The translations under genes and the position numbers were made by a program. Source: Clostridiales bacterium (GTDB lineage Bacteria; Bacillota; Clostridia; Christensenellales; Aristaeellaceae). From it: DNA of 64,000 bases. The notes under the pieces are model-generated. The model ran no database searches and was not told where the DNA came from. It saw nothing but the letters and a program-made list of their open reading frames with translations. The stretch is from positions 62,001-126,000 of the forward strand of contig SVGS01000007.1 in NCBI GenBank assembly GCA_015056205.1. The letters are read 5' to 3'. Below are positions 33,597-42,834 of the stretch, one piece after another. The stretch's first letter is position 1, and the number at the start of each line of letters is the position of its first letter.

Positions 33597-34774
33597 ACAC
33601 CCGCCTTCTCCAGATTTCTAATTATCTCTATCCCAATATCGGGGGAATCGAGCAGGTCGCCCGGGATATTGCCGGGGCGGTCAGCGAACTGCCGGAATTT
33701 GAGCAGAAGATCCTTTGCTTTAATGAAACCGCCCGGGACGGGGACATCGTTTGTAACCGGAAGGAAACGGTGCGCGACCGGGTGGACGGGGTGGAAGTGA
33801 TCCGCTGCGGCTGCGTGACCAAGCAGGCTTCCCAGTCCATCTCCCTGACTTTTGGCTCCGAGCTGAAAAAACTCATGGAAAGCTTTCGGCCGGATATCGT
33901 CATCTTCCATTATCCGAATCCCTTTCAGTGTATCTTTCTGGAAAAGTATCTGAAAAATCAGGCCCGGTATCCCTTTCGTTTCATTCTCTACTGGCATCTG
34001 GATATCACGAAGCAAAAGCGTCTGGAAAAGCTCTTCCGGGCGCAGACGATCCGGCTCCTGGAGAGGGCGGATCAGATTGTGGCCACCAGCCCGGTATATA
34101 TCGACGGCAGTCCCTTTCTCAGCCGCTACCGGGAAAAATGCGTGGTGATCCCGAACTGCATCAGTACCGCGAGGTTGGCTGTGACGGAGAGCATCCGGGA
34201 GAAAGCGGCCCGGATCCGGAAGCAGTACGAAGGAAAGATTCTCTGCTTCGGCATCGGCCGGCATATCCCCTATAAAGGCTTCACGTATTTGGTGCAGGCG
34301 TCCCGGTATCTGGATGACCGGTTCCGGATCCTGATCGGCGGCAAAGGCCCCCTCACGGAGGAACTGAAAGCCCAGGCGCGGGGCGATGAGAAGGTGGTTT
34401 TCCTGGGCCGCCTGGATGATGAGGGCCTCATCGCGCATTTTGTCGCGATGGATATCTTCTGCTTCCCTTCGATTACGAAGAACGAGGCCTTCGGCATCGC
34501 CCTGGCGGAGGGCCTGTATTTCGGAAAGCCGGCGGTCACCTTTACGATTCCCGGCTCCGGGGTCAACTATGTGAACCGGAAGGATGAAACCGGCCTGGAG
34601 GTTCCCAATGGAGATTCAAAGGCTTACGCGGAAGCCCTGATTCGCCTGGCGGAGGATCCGGAGCTTCGGGAAAAGCTGGGCGCCGCCGCCCGGAAGCGGG
34701 TGGAGGAGCTGTTCCTGACGGAAGCCTTCCGCCGGAAGATCCGGGTCTTTCTGACGCAGGGGGAAAGAACGTGA
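33593..34774 (+). CDS. GT4 glycosyltransferase
   Basis: 393-residue GT-B glycosyltransferase. RLLQISNYLYPNIGGIEQVA is the N-terminal G-G-x-E type acceptor loop, ICFGIGRHIPYKGFTYLVQA (~220-240) the nucleotide-binding hinge, and KNEAFGIALAEGLYFGKPAV (~298-317) holds the E-x7-E donor motif. It probably adds the second sugar after the WcaJ-like enzyme, to whose stop its ATG is fused. Mannosyl, glucosyl and rhamnosyl transferases all share this form, so no donor is assigned. Confidence 0.9.
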   Translation: MNTRLLQISNYLYPNIGGIEQVARDIAGAVSELPEFEQKILCFNETARDGDIVCNRKETVRDRVDGVEVIRCGCVTKQASQSISLTFGSELKKLMESFRPDIVIFHYPNPFQCIFLEKYLKNQARYPFRFILYWHLDITKQKRLEKLFRAQTIRLLERADQIVATSPVYIDGSPFLSRYREKCVVIPNCISTARLAVTESIREKAARIRKQYEGKILCFGIGRHIPYKGFTYLVQASRYLDDRFRILIGGKGPLTEELKAQARGDEKVVFLGRLDDEGLIAHFVAMDIFCFPSITKNEAFGIALAEGLYFGKPAVTFTIPGSGVNYVNRKDETGLEVPNGDSKAYAEALIRLAEDPELREKLGAAARKRVEELFLTEAFRRKIRVFLTQGERT

Positions 34775-35859
34775 TTCACGGAAAAACGATCGGCATCGAT
34801 GCCCGGATGATTGAGATGTCCGGGATCGGCATCTATATTCAGCACCAGATGGGCAGGGGCATCTATGAGGTTGCCGTAGGCCGGGAGGAGGAGATCCGGA
34901 AATATGACCGGCAGGTCCGGGTCATTCCCTTTGAGGCCCCGATCTATCAGCTGAAGGAACAGCTCCGCTTTCCGGAAAAGGAGATCCGGAAAGCCGGGGT
35001 GGATCTCATGCATTTTCCCCATTACAATGTTCCGCTGAGTTATAGGGGAAGATTTGCGGTCACCGTGCATGATCTGACCCATCTCATTCTGCCGGAGTTT
35101 CTGGGAAACCGAGTCAAGTATGAATACGCGAAAACCCTGATGGCCCATGCTCTCCGGAAGAGCGAAAAAATCCTGACGGTTTCGGAAAACTCAAAAAAGG
35201 ATATCCTGAAGTTTTTCCCGGATCTGCCGCCTGCGAAGATTACGGTGGTGGGCAGCGCCATCGAAGATGATTTCGGGATCCGGGAGAAAAAGGATCTGGA
35301 ATATCTGTACGACCGGTTCCGGTTTCCCCGGGATCGGAAGATGCTCCTGTATGTTGGTAATCTGAAGCCCCACAAGAATCTCCGCAGGCTCCTGGAAGCC
35401 TTTCATATCCTGAACCGGGAGGATACGATCCTCGTTCTCGCGGGAAAAGCCTTTCAGAGCCTGTCCCTGGAGCAGCAGGAAGAGGAGCTGGGCATCCGCG
35501 GCCGGACCGTTCATACCGGCTTGGTGACGAAGGAAGAGCTGATTGATCTGTATAATCTGACGGATCTGTTTGTCTTCCCCTCCCTCTATGAGGGCTTCGG
35601 CCTTCCCCCGCTGGAAGCCATGGCCTGCGGCACCCCGGTGGTGGCGGCAAATAACTCTTCCATTCCCGAGGTGGTGGGAGACGCCGCCCGACTTGTGGAC
35701 GCCGAAAATCCGGAAGAACTGGCAGAAGCGATCCGGGATGTGCTGGATCATCCGGATCAAGCGGAGGAGCTGATCCGCAGAGGCCTCAGAAGATGCCGCT
35801 TCATGACGCCCGCTCAGGTAAGCGGGAAAATTCAGGCCGCGTTGAGCGAATTGCTGTAA
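34771..35859 (+). CDS. GT4 glycosyltransferase (WbdB/mannosyltransferase-like)
   Basis: 362 residues. IGIDARMIEMSGIGIYIQHQ at the N-terminus, VPLSYRGRFAVTVHDLTHLI (~88-107), LLYVGNLKPHKNLRRLLEAF (~191-210) and YEGFGLPPLEAMACGTPVVA (~272-291, E-x7-E) mark a GT4 of the mannosyltransferase type. The segment between the N-terminal strand and the APIYQLKEQLRFP motif is short, as in a subset of this family. It starts at GTG 34771, overlapping the previous stop. Its tail overlaps no real gene; the polymerase gene starts about 60 bases on. Confidence 0.9.
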   Translation: MIHGKTIGIDARMIEMSGIGIYIQHQMGRGIYEVAVGREEEIRKYDRQVRVIPFEAPIYQLKEQLRFPEKEIRKAGVDLMHFPHYNVPLSYRGRFAVTVHDLTHLILPEFLGNRVKYEYAKTLMAHALRKSEKILTVSENSKKDILKFFPDLPPAKITVVGSAIEDDFGIREKKDLEYLYDRFRFPRDRKMLLYVGNLKPHKNLRRLLEAFHILNREDTILVLAGKAFQSLSLEQQEEELGIRGRTVHTGLVTKEELIDLYNLTDLFVFPSLYEGFGLPPLEAMACGTPVVAANNSSIPEVVGDAARLVDAENPEELAEAIRDVLDHPDQAEELIRRGLRRCRFMTPAQVSGKIQAALSELL

Positions 35860-35921
35860 GCGGATGCAGGAAGCGATCAGAGAAATCTGAAAATAAACGG
35901 AAAGGGATCATATCGAACAGG

Positions 35922-37139
35922 ATGGAAAGAATGGAACTGGAAAAGAGAGAAAAAAGAGGCAACTTGTATTTTGCTCTCATACTGATTCTCTTTCTGTTTT
36001 ATTATACGTACCGGTATATCCTGCAGTACAATGATGCGTCGAGCTCCGCTTTTGTTTATGACTATACTCCGGAATGGATTAAATGGCCTAAATATATTCT
36101 GTATATGATCATTCTGGCCCTGATGGCCTGGAACGAGCGCGGGATACATCTGGAAAAGCAGTACAGACCGGTCAAGATCCCCGTCCTGATTCTGATCCTG
36201 CAGTGCGGAATCTGCGGTGTGCTAATCCGGGATCAGCAGATCCTGACTTTTACGCTGATGCTGATTCCCGTCCTGCTGTATCCGGGAATTGGCGGGACGC
36301 CCAGAGAAGAAACCGTGGAAAAAATCCTGAATGTTTTCTGGATTTACACGACGGTCTATGAAATCATTCAGGTGGTGCTGTTTTATACCACCGGAAGAGT
36401 GCCGGCATTGGCCTTCCCGCATTTCGGAACCATTACTGCGATCCGCTACGGGGGAGCGCTGGATGATCCTAATGGTTATGCTATGATCCTGGTTTTCTAT
36501 GTTTTCTATTTCCTGACGCAGAAGGGAAGCGTCAGAAGCTATGTCTGTCTTGTGATTACGCTGGCGATGCTGGTCTTCACCTGGTCTGGAACCGGGTATC
36601 TGGTACTTTTGGCGACGGCCATCGTTTTCCTGCTGCTCAGAATCAGGGATCGGGAAGTGCTGAAAAAATACGGGATCGTTGCTCTAGCTGTCCTGATTAT
36701 TGCCATTCCTGTGGCCTTGATTGCCGGGAAGCAGGTCTGGAATTTTATTGTTAGTTTTATTGGTGATAAAAGCTACAGCACAAACCTGCATATGAAAAGC
36801 TGGGATGTATCGGGCATTCAGCTCAGCACATGGCTGGGAGTTCATCCGGCGAGAGATACCTTCCGCGAAGTAGGTTTTCTTCGCCTGGTGGAAATCGGCG
36901 GCGTTTGGGCACTGCTTTTATTCCTGTTTGCGAGTATTGCCGGAATTATAAAGGGAAATAAAGAGCTTTCAGACAGGCTGGAAGCATCCAGGCCGCTGTA
37001 TTACGGTTCTCTGGCCTACCTGATTGGCTTTTTGTTCAGTATGCTGAATCTGCCCCACCTGACCAATTTCTCCGTAATGGGACCATTTTCCGTGTTCCTG
37101 ATTTTGTCCATTTCCCAGGCGAAAAAGAAGGAAAGTTGA
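35922..37139 (+). CDS. Wzy-like polymerase
   Basis: About 405 residues, 10 or more membrane helices beginning LYFALILILFLFYYTYRYIL. The Wzy-type motif is IRYGGALDDPNGYAMILVFY (~170-190). A later loop with VHPARDTFREVGFLRLVEIG (~307-326) is consistent with the second periplasmic-type loop and its arginines. It probably polymerises the glycan started by the WcaJ-like enzymes on either side. Start: AAAGGGA lies ~14 bases before ATG 35922; ATG 35931 is equally possible. The open frame continues upstream into the preceding gene but that part is not coding. Base composition here is slightly lower in GC than before 35 kb. Confidence 0.8.
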   Translation: MERMELEKREKRGNLYFALILILFLFYYTYRYILQYNDASSSAFVYDYTPEWIKWPKYILYMIILALMAWNERGIHLEKQYRPVKIPVLILILQCGICGVLIRDQQILTFTLMLIPVLLYPGIGGTPREETVEKILNVFWIYTTVYEIIQVVLFYTTGRVPALAFPHFGTITAIRYGGALDDPNGYAMILVFYVFYFLTQKGSVRSYVCLVITLAMLVFTWSGTGYLVLLATAIVFLLLRIRDREVLKKYGIVALAVLIIAIPVALIAGKQVWNFIVSFIGDKSYSTNLHMKSWDVSGIQLSTWLGVHPARDTFREVGFLRLVEIGGVWALLLFLFASIAGIIKGNKELSDRLEASRPLYYGSLAYLIGFLFSMLNLPHLTNFSVMGPFSVFLILSISQAKKKES

Positions 37140-37142
37140 TTC

Positions 37143-38606
37143 ATGTATAAACGAACCCGACAGGGATGGCTGAAGCACTGGGATTTCATCCTGCTGGATC
37201 TTCTGGCATTGCTGCTCTCCTTTGTGCTTGCTTATTATATCCGCCACGGAAACAGCTATGTTTATTTACGTGTGGAATATAACCGGCTGGCAATCGTTCT
37301 CCTGACCTCGGATCTGCTGATCTCGGTGATCTTCAACACGATGCATAACGTGCTGAAGCGTTCTGCGGCGGATGAGATCCTGCAGAGTCTGAAACAGGCG
37401 GGGCTTGTGCTGGCGGCAGTATCCCTGTATATGTTCTCCGTCCAGATGTCGGATATCAGCCGCATCACGATTTACCTGACGGCAGCGATCCATCTGGTGC
37501 TGGGATATGCTGTCCGGACAGCCTGGAAACCGGTGGTTCGGAAGATAAATCGCAGAAAACATAAAGCGACCATACTTCTGCTGGCGGATGAGGAGGATAT
37601 TCCCGCTGTGCAGGAGCAGGCCGGGAAGACGGATGGAACGGAGTTCTCCGGTGTGGTGCTGCTCAACCGGGATGCGAAGGGAGAGACGGTTTCCGGACTG
37701 CCTGTTCCGGTGAACCTTTCAGAAGCCGCGGATTATATCTGTCGGGAATGGGTGGATAAAGTGTTCATCTATCCGCATCATCTGTCCCAGATTGACGCGG
37801 ATGAAAAGGAAGGTTCTCCCACACTGGCTGCCCTGATTACCCGGTGCCGGACCATGGCGGTTCCATTGCATATTCGCCTTCCCATGGCGGAGGTCGGCGG
37901 TAAGGTCTTTGTGGAAAAGCAGTGCGGCTATCCAGTGCTGACCGCAACGATCAACTATGCATCCCCGCTTCAACTGACGGTCAAGCGTTTGATGGACATT
38001 ATCGGAGGACTGGTTGGCAGCGTGATGGCGTTGATCATCATCGCGATCGTCGGGCCGAAGATTAAGAAGGAAAGCCCGGGCCCGATTCTGTTTAAGCAGA
38101 TCCGGATCGGCCGGAATGGCAAGCGCTTTACTTGCTACAAGATTCGCTCCATGTATCTGGATGCGGAAGCCCGCAAGAAGGAACTCATGGATCAGAACCG
38201 GGTTTCCGATGGCATGATGTTCAAGCTCACCTTCGATCCTCGGGTCATCGGAAACCGGATCGTGGATGGGAAACAGGTGACCGGAATCGGCGAAAAGATC
38301 CGGAAAACCAGCTTGGATGAATTTCCTCAGTTTTTCAATATTCTGAAAGGGCAGATGAGTCTGGTGGGGACCCGGCCGCCTACGGTGGATGAATGGGAAA
38401 AGTATAAGTATCACCATAGGGCGCGGCTTTCGATCAAGCCCGGCCTGACCGGCCTCTGGCAGGTCAGCGGGCGGAGCGAGATTACCGATTTTGAAGAAGT
38501 GGTCAAGCTTGACACAGAATACATCAACAACTGGAGCCTTGGTCTGGATCTGAAGATCCTGATTAAAACCGTGAAGACCGTTGTCCGGAAGGACGGAGCT
38601 ATGTAA
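37143..38606 (+). CDS. undecaprenyl-phosphate sugar phosphotransferase (WcaJ-like)
   Basis: 487 residues: N-terminal helices (FILLDLLALLLSFVLAYYIR onward), a middle Rossmann-like domain, and the PGT core (LMDIIGGLVGSVMALIIIAI; FKQIRIGRNGKRFTCYKIRS; KTSLDEFPQFFNILKGQMSL at ~380-400; IKPGLTGLWQVSGRSEITDF). It is the third initiating transferase in the window. The G-x-W-Q-V-S-G-R-S-E ending of the core is common in enzymes moving galactose- or glucose-1-phosphate, but the substrate is unproven. The middle domain lacks an obvious glycine-rich loop. It starts 3 bases after the polymerase stop. Confidence 0.92.
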   Translation: MYKRTRQGWLKHWDFILLDLLALLLSFVLAYYIRHGNSYVYLRVEYNRLAIVLLTSDLLISVIFNTMHNVLKRSAADEILQSLKQAGLVLAAVSLYMFSVQMSDISRITIYLTAAIHLVLGYAVRTAWKPVVRKINRRKHKATILLLADEEDIPAVQEQAGKTDGTEFSGVVLLNRDAKGETVSGLPVPVNLSEAADYICREWVDKVFIYPHHLSQIDADEKEGSPTLAALITRCRTMAVPLHIRLPMAEVGGKVFVEKQCGYPVLTATINYASPLQLTVKRLMDIIGGLVGSVMALIIIAIVGPKIKKESPGPILFKQIRIGRNGKRFTCYKIRSMYLDAEARKKELMDQNRVSDGMMFKLTFDPRVIGNRIVDGKQVTGIGEKIRKTSLDEFPQFFNILKGQMSLVGTRPPTVDEWEKYKYHHRARLSIKPGLTGLWQVSGRSEITDFEEVVKLDTEYINNWSLGLDLKILIKTVKTVVRKDGAM

Positions 38607-38624
38607 AAAACGGGAGGATAAAGC

Positions 38625-39911
38625 ATGCTGGTTTATACCATTGCCACGGCGCTGACCCTTGCGGCGGTAGCCTGGCTGTATCCGAAGCGGGAAATGGCGG
38701 AGATCAGCACAGGTATGGCCGGAACCGTCAAGCGATCTGTGTCGGCGGATACCCGGAAAAAGCTGATCCTCAGCTGCGTGGTCGCCATGATTCCTTTCCT
38801 GGCGGTGATGTCTGCCCGCTGGTGTGTGGGTGTGGATACCTGGTTCACCTATACGCCGGAATACCTCGCCATGAAATCCGAATCCGTTCCGCTGACGGAA
38901 GAGGAAGAACAGATCATGCTGACCAGCGGACAGATCACCGGTCGGCTGGCCCACGGGTATTCGAAAGAGAAAGCCATGGAGCTGACGCTGGAGGAGGCTT
39001 ATAGCAATTTCAGGTTATTCTATCATCATACAGGCATCGGTTTCCAGGGACTGCAGCGGATTCTGGTTTTTTTTCACGCCGATGTTCAGTGGCTCTATTT
39101 TGTCACTTCCCTGATCATCCTTGGTTTGGTTTTCACGGCAATCTGGCAGCAGAGCAGCTATCCTTTGCTGGCCTGCCTTTTTTTTGTTATTACGGGAAAC
39201 TTTTTCCTGTCCATGAACATTGTTTCCCAGTATATAGCCATTGCGATTTGTCTGTTTGCCTGCACCTTTGCCGAGAAGCGGAAACCGATCTGGTTTTTCC
39301 TGCTGGTGGCACTTGCAGCGACAGTCCATATTTCTGCATTGGTCTTCCTTCTGGTTTATTTTCTGCCTAAGCTGAAGATTAAACCGCTCTGGTGCATCGT
39401 TGCTGTGGCAGTTGCGCTTCTGGTGGCTCAGTTTGCCTTCCCGCTGATCAAAAAACTGGTGGAGATCGTTGCGCCCCAATATGTCCGGCATTTTGAAATG
39501 AGTGCTGATTTTGAATGGGTATTTTTTGGTATCGGCTGCGCCGTGCTGGCGCTCGGAACCTGCTATTTCAACAAAGGAAAAGATTTTCCTTATTTCCGGC
39601 TCTGGTATTATATGAATGTTTTGGGACTCATTGCCCTGGCCTTTTCCGGGAACATTCCTCTGATGAAGCGAATTAATTACTACTTTGCAGCTTCGCATAT
39701 TCTCCTCCTTCCCATGCTGATGAATCTGGAAGAAGACAAAAAGAAGCGTATCGGCCTTCACATCCTGACCATCGGGCTGTTCACCGCCCAGATCGTTGTT
39801 GCTATCTGGCATCTGAATAAGCACGCCACCCTGCCATATCGGGCTTTCTTCCAGGGAAACCGCCTGGAAATGATGCTGCCCATGCTGGATCATATTCCGG
39901 GACTGTGGTAA
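38625..39911 (+). CDS. EpsG-family polymerase-like membrane protein
   Basis: 428 residues, about 10-12 helices, EpsG type. After an opening helix, the R-x-x-V/C-G-x-D motif appears as SARWCVGVDTWFTYTPEYLA (~65-84). FYHHTGIGFQGLQRILVFFH (~133-152) is the conserved E/G-x-G-F loop, and FFVITGNFFLSMNIVSQYIA (~185-204) is the family helix with the conserved N-x-x-R/S-Q. EpsG proteins are Wzy-like polymerases of exopolysaccharide. GGGAGGA lies ~8 bases before ATG 38625. It duplicates the role of the Wzy at 35.9 kb, implying more than one polymer. Confidence 0.88.
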   Translation: MLVYTIATALTLAAVAWLYPKREMAEISTGMAGTVKRSVSADTRKKLILSCVVAMIPFLAVMSARWCVGVDTWFTYTPEYLAMKSESVPLTEEEEQIMLTSGQITGRLAHGYSKEKAMELTLEEAYSNFRLFYHHTGIGFQGLQRILVFFHADVQWLYFVTSLIILGLVFTAIWQQSSYPLLACLFFVITGNFFLSMNIVSQYIAIAICLFACTFAEKRKPIWFFLLVALAATVHISALVFLLVYFLPKLKIKPLWCIVAVAVALLVAQFAFPLIKKLVEIVAPQYVRHFEMSADFEWVFFGIGCAVLALGTCYFNKGKDFPYFRLWYYMNVLGLIALAFSGNIPLMKRINYYFAASHILLLPMLMNLEEDKKKRIGLHILTIGLFTAQIVVAIWHLNKHATLPYRAFFQGNRLEMMLPMLDHIPGLW

Positions 39912-39984
39912 TATTCGGACACATCGTGATCTTTCCGTGCAGGAAGACAAGGGAATGAGGGCATATTGTTTCAACAGGAGAAGC

Positions 39985-40803
39985 ATGAAAGAAAACGGGA
40001 AAACGGTTCAGATCATCGTCGCAGCGCATAAGCCTTACAGGATGCCGGATGATCCTCTGTATCTTTCGCTTCAGGTGGGGGCGGAGGGAAAGGAAAGCAT
40101 CGGCTATCAGCGGGATGATGAAGGCGACAACATCTCTGCGCTCAATCCGTATTTCTGCGAGCTCACCGGCCTTTACTGGGGATGGAAGAACCTGAACAGC
40201 GATTATGTCGGCCTTGTTCATTATCGTCGGTATTTCTCCATCCGTCCCAACGGCAAAGATCCCTGGGCCGGTATTCTGAAAGAAGCGGAGCTGAGCCCTT
40301 TGATTCCCCAAATCCGCCTCTTCGTTCCCGCAAAGCGCAGATATTATATCGAGACCCTGTATAGTCATTATGCCCACACCCACTATGCGGGCCAGCTGGA
40401 CGAAACCCGGAAAATCATCGGGGAGAAATATCCGGACTATCTTCCCGCTTATGACAGGACCGTAAATCAGCGCTGGGGCTATATGTTCAATATGCTGATT
40501 GCCGAAAAAAGCCTCCTGGACGATTACTGCTCCTGGTTGTTCGACATCCTCTTCGATCTCCGGACCCGGATTGGAAAAGAGCAGGAAGCAAATCTGGACA
40601 CTTATCAGGGACGGTTCTACGGTCGGATTTCCGAAATCATCTTCAACGTGTGGCTGAGCCGCCGGCTGGAAATTGGAAATCTCAGCCCGAAGGAAATCAA
40701 AGAAATCCCCTTCATCAGCACCGAAAAGGTGGACTGGAAGAAGAAGGGGACCGCCTTCCTGAAGGCCAAATTCATCGGAGAGCGCTATCAGGGAAGCTTC
40801 TGA
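39985..40803 (+). CDS. DUF4422 glycosyltransferase-like protein
   Basis: 272 residues of the DUF4422 family found in capsule loci. Key stretches are QIIVAAHKPYRMPDDPLYLS (~8-27), ISALNPYFCELTGLYWGWKN (~49-68) with N-x-x-x-C-E-L-T, and DYVGLVHYRRYFS (~72-84) with the H-Y-R-R motif. RWGYMFNMLIAEKSLLDDYC (~167-186) is also typical. Some members are annotated as galactofuranosyl- or other capsular transferases. AGGAGA precedes ATG 39985; the open frame upstream of that is not coding. Reported family roles are mixed, so the donor remains open, though glf in the window makes Galf possible. Confidence 0.87.
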   Translation: MKENGKTVQIIVAAHKPYRMPDDPLYLSLQVGAEGKESIGYQRDDEGDNISALNPYFCELTGLYWGWKNLNSDYVGLVHYRRYFSIRPNGKDPWAGILKEAELSPLIPQIRLFVPAKRRYYIETLYSHYAHTHYAGQLDETRKIIGEKYPDYLPAYDRTVNQRWGYMFNMLIAEKSLLDDYCSWLFDILFDLRTRIGKEQEANLDTYQGRFYGRISEIIFNVWLSRRLEIGNLSPKEIKEIPFISTEKVDWKKKGTAFLKAKFIGERYQGSF

Positions 40804-40928
40804 CACACGAATGCCCATTTCGAAGCTGTGGCATGCGGCACGGAAGCCAGAGGGCATGCATGAAGCAGCCGCTGGAAACGTCAGATCCGGGGGATGGCGG
40901 AGCTTTGCCCGGAAGAAAGGACCGATCC

Positions 40929-42065
40929 ATGCAGGATTTGACCGGGGGAAGCAGCCGCCGGGTGGAGGAAATCGACATTGTCAAGGCGATCGCCATCATG
41001 TTGATGGTGGCCTGCCACGCCGGTGTATCCTTTGCCCGGTTCAACCAGATGTTCCATATGGCGATTTTTTTCATCGCTGCCGGTTTCTTTTTCAGGGATT
41101 CCTCTTCGGACTCCCTCTGCTCCACCGCGAAAACCATCTGGAGCAAGTACAGGAAGTTGGTGATTCTTTTCTTTATCTGGAACACTGTCTTCGTCCTGCT
41201 TCATAACCCGCTGACACGAACCAACATCATTCCGGCCGGCGCGGAAAACGTCGCGATTCCAACGCCGGATCCGTCTTCCTTTTATACCGCCGCCGACATT
41301 GTAAAACGAATCCTTCTGGGTCTGCTCTTCGGCTATCGGGAATTCCTGATCGGCGGTTTCTGGTTTTTCCGGGTTCTGTTTCTGATCACGGCCGCCTATT
41401 GTGCTATTGATTTTCTCCTGAAGAAGCTCACCAAAGGCAACCGTTGGGCAGGCTTGGGAGGTCAGTTCATTGCATCGGCGACCCTGCTGTTTGTCGGCTG
41501 GCATTTTTCCCGAAAAGGCCAGGATTTTTTCAGCATCCCCCATGTCTGTTCCTTTTATTGTCTCTATTTCCTCGGCCACCTGTTGGCCCTGGCGAGATCC
41601 AAATATATCAACTGGAAATGGCCGATTTACCTGGCAATCCTGATTCTTTCCTTTGGCCTCCTGCTGTATCTGAACACCCGGGGATATGTTGGCTACAACC
41701 TGAATGACTATTACCCCGGCCCTCTATATATGCTCTGCTGTGCCTTCACTGGCTGGTGCTGGCTGTACAGCATGGCCTGGTTCCTGCAAAAGATCCCCGT
41801 GGTCAGCACCGTTCTGAAGGTGACAGGCCAAAAGACCCTCTCCGTGCTGATTCTGCATCTCCCGGTTCTGAAAGTCATTCAGATCATCCAGGCCCTGTAT
41901 TTCAAGACGCCTCTTTATGGCCTTGCCTCCTTCCCGAGCGTCCGTTCCGGAAACACCTGGTGGTGCCTTCTGTATGTCGCCTTGGCCACTGCCATCCCGG
42001 TTCTTCTGGATGTTCTGTATCGAAGATTGACAAGCCCAATCTTCAAAAAGGGAGAAGGAAGATAA
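40929..42065 (+). CDS. acyltransferase family 3 membrane protein
   Basis: 378 residues, about 10 helices. The opening EEIDIVKAIAIMLMVACHAG has the conserved D-x-x-K/R and helix-1 histidine; further on come FHMAIFFIAAGFFFR (~43-57) and FLIGGFWFFRVLFLITAAYC. These are features of the acyltransferase-3/OafA-type membrane enzymes that O-acylate (usually acetylate) glycans. AAAGGA, 7 bases before ATG 40929, decides the start. It is the last gene before the insertion-sequence block and the last of the GC-rich glycan genes. Confidence 0.87.
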   Translation: MQDLTGGSSRRVEEIDIVKAIAIMLMVACHAGVSFARFNQMFHMAIFFIAAGFFFRDSSSDSLCSTAKTIWSKYRKLVILFFIWNTVFVLLHNPLTRTNIIPAGAENVAIPTPDPSSFYTAADIVKRILLGLLFGYREFLIGGFWFFRVLFLITAAYCAIDFLLKKLTKGNRWAGLGGQFIASATLLFVGWHFSRKGQDFFSIPHVCSFYCLYFLGHLLALARSKYINWKWPIYLAILILSFGLLLYLNTRGYVGYNLNDYYPGPLYMLCCAFTGWCWLYSMAWFLQKIPVVSTVLKVTGQKTLSVLILHLPVLKVIQIIQALYFKTPLYGLASFPSVRSGNTWWCLLYVALATAIPVLLDVLYRRLTSPIFKKGEGR

Positions 42066-42109
42066 CAAAGGAAAAAGCGCAGGAATGACGCAAGGGGGGA
42101 AGATGGAAC

Positions 42110-42250
42110 ATGGAGGAATATTCACGGATTGTTATTCAGCACTATTGTGATACACATAGCACCGTAAAAAGCAGGCGACTGAGAAAACTGCTGGAGCTGT
42201 CATATGACCCGGGAGCGGAATCTTATTTGAACGAACACAACCCGTTATGA
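42110..42250 (+). CDS. possible 46-residue small protein
   Basis: ATG 42110 to TGA 42248-42250 encodes a basic then acidic 46-residue peptide with IVIQHYCDTHSTVKSRRLRK in its first half and LSYDPGAESYLNEHNPL at its end. The sequence looks protein-like and AAGGGGGGAAG lies a few bases upstream, but no family is recognised. It may be a small gene or the tail of one cut by the insertion sequences. Confidence 0.35.
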   Translation: MEEYSRIVIQHYCDTHSTVKSRRLRKLLELSYDPGAESYLNEHNPL

Positions 42251-42370
42251 ATCTTATTTGAGATTGAAGAATTCGTTTATTTACAACAAGTTCAAGGATT
42301 CGAAGAGACAAAATCAGTCTCATTATGAATCCTTTAGAAAAAAACAGCTTTAGTTATGGATCCTATTTCA
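42218..42370 (+). repeat. short direct repeats between the glycan operon and the IS block
   Basis: GAATCTTATTTGA occurs exactly at 42218-42230 and 42249-42261, with degenerate forms ATGAATCCTTTAG (42325) and ATGGATCCTATTTCA (42356-42370). The 42251-42376 stretch has no gene I can support. Confidence 0.5.
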
Positions 42371-42376
42371 ATACAA

Positions 42377-42804
42377 TCACCTGCACGTATTGATTTCGTC
42401 ATCGCTCCTCTTCAGGAAAGCTTTGCAGATGCAGGCAGCGGTGGCGAAATTTATTTTCTGATCATATTTTCGCTTGGGGCTGCCTTGTTTTGAAACAGCA
42501 ATGTGGCGGGTAATCGCCTCGCAGCAGTTGTAGAGGATCAATCGAGCCCAGGCTTCCTGTTCAACCGATTCCCGTTTCCGACCATGAAAATGAACGAGAT
42601 CAATCGTGTACTTGAGTTCCCGGAAAGAGGTTTCCTCGCCCCACCGCATGTGATATAGATCCTTCATTACATCAAGCGGGAATTCATCACGATCCAGATT
42701 GGTAGCGAGATATTCGAAAACGCCATCCGAGACTTCAATGCATAGGATGCGAAGGAACAACGGAAAGAAGGGATTGTCCGGAGTAAAGAAATCACATTTG
42801 GAAA
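42377..42804 (-). pseudogene. IS4-type transposase, 3' fragment (split by IS1634-type insertion)
   Basis: C-terminal part of a DDE transposase on the - strand. The IS4 signature YHMRWGEETSFRELKYTIDL (Y-x2-R-x3-E-x6-K) is intact, followed by a helical C-terminus. Its frame joins exactly to the 5' fragment at 44736-45544 if the intervening element and one 7-bp target duplicate are removed: the junction then reads D-V-S-K-C-D-F-F-T-P. The transposase was therefore functional in length before disruption. The outer ends and inverted repeats of this older element were not found with confidence. Confidence 0.88.
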
Positions 42805-42834
42805 CCCAAAAGTCGGATAATCAGCACTCAATAA

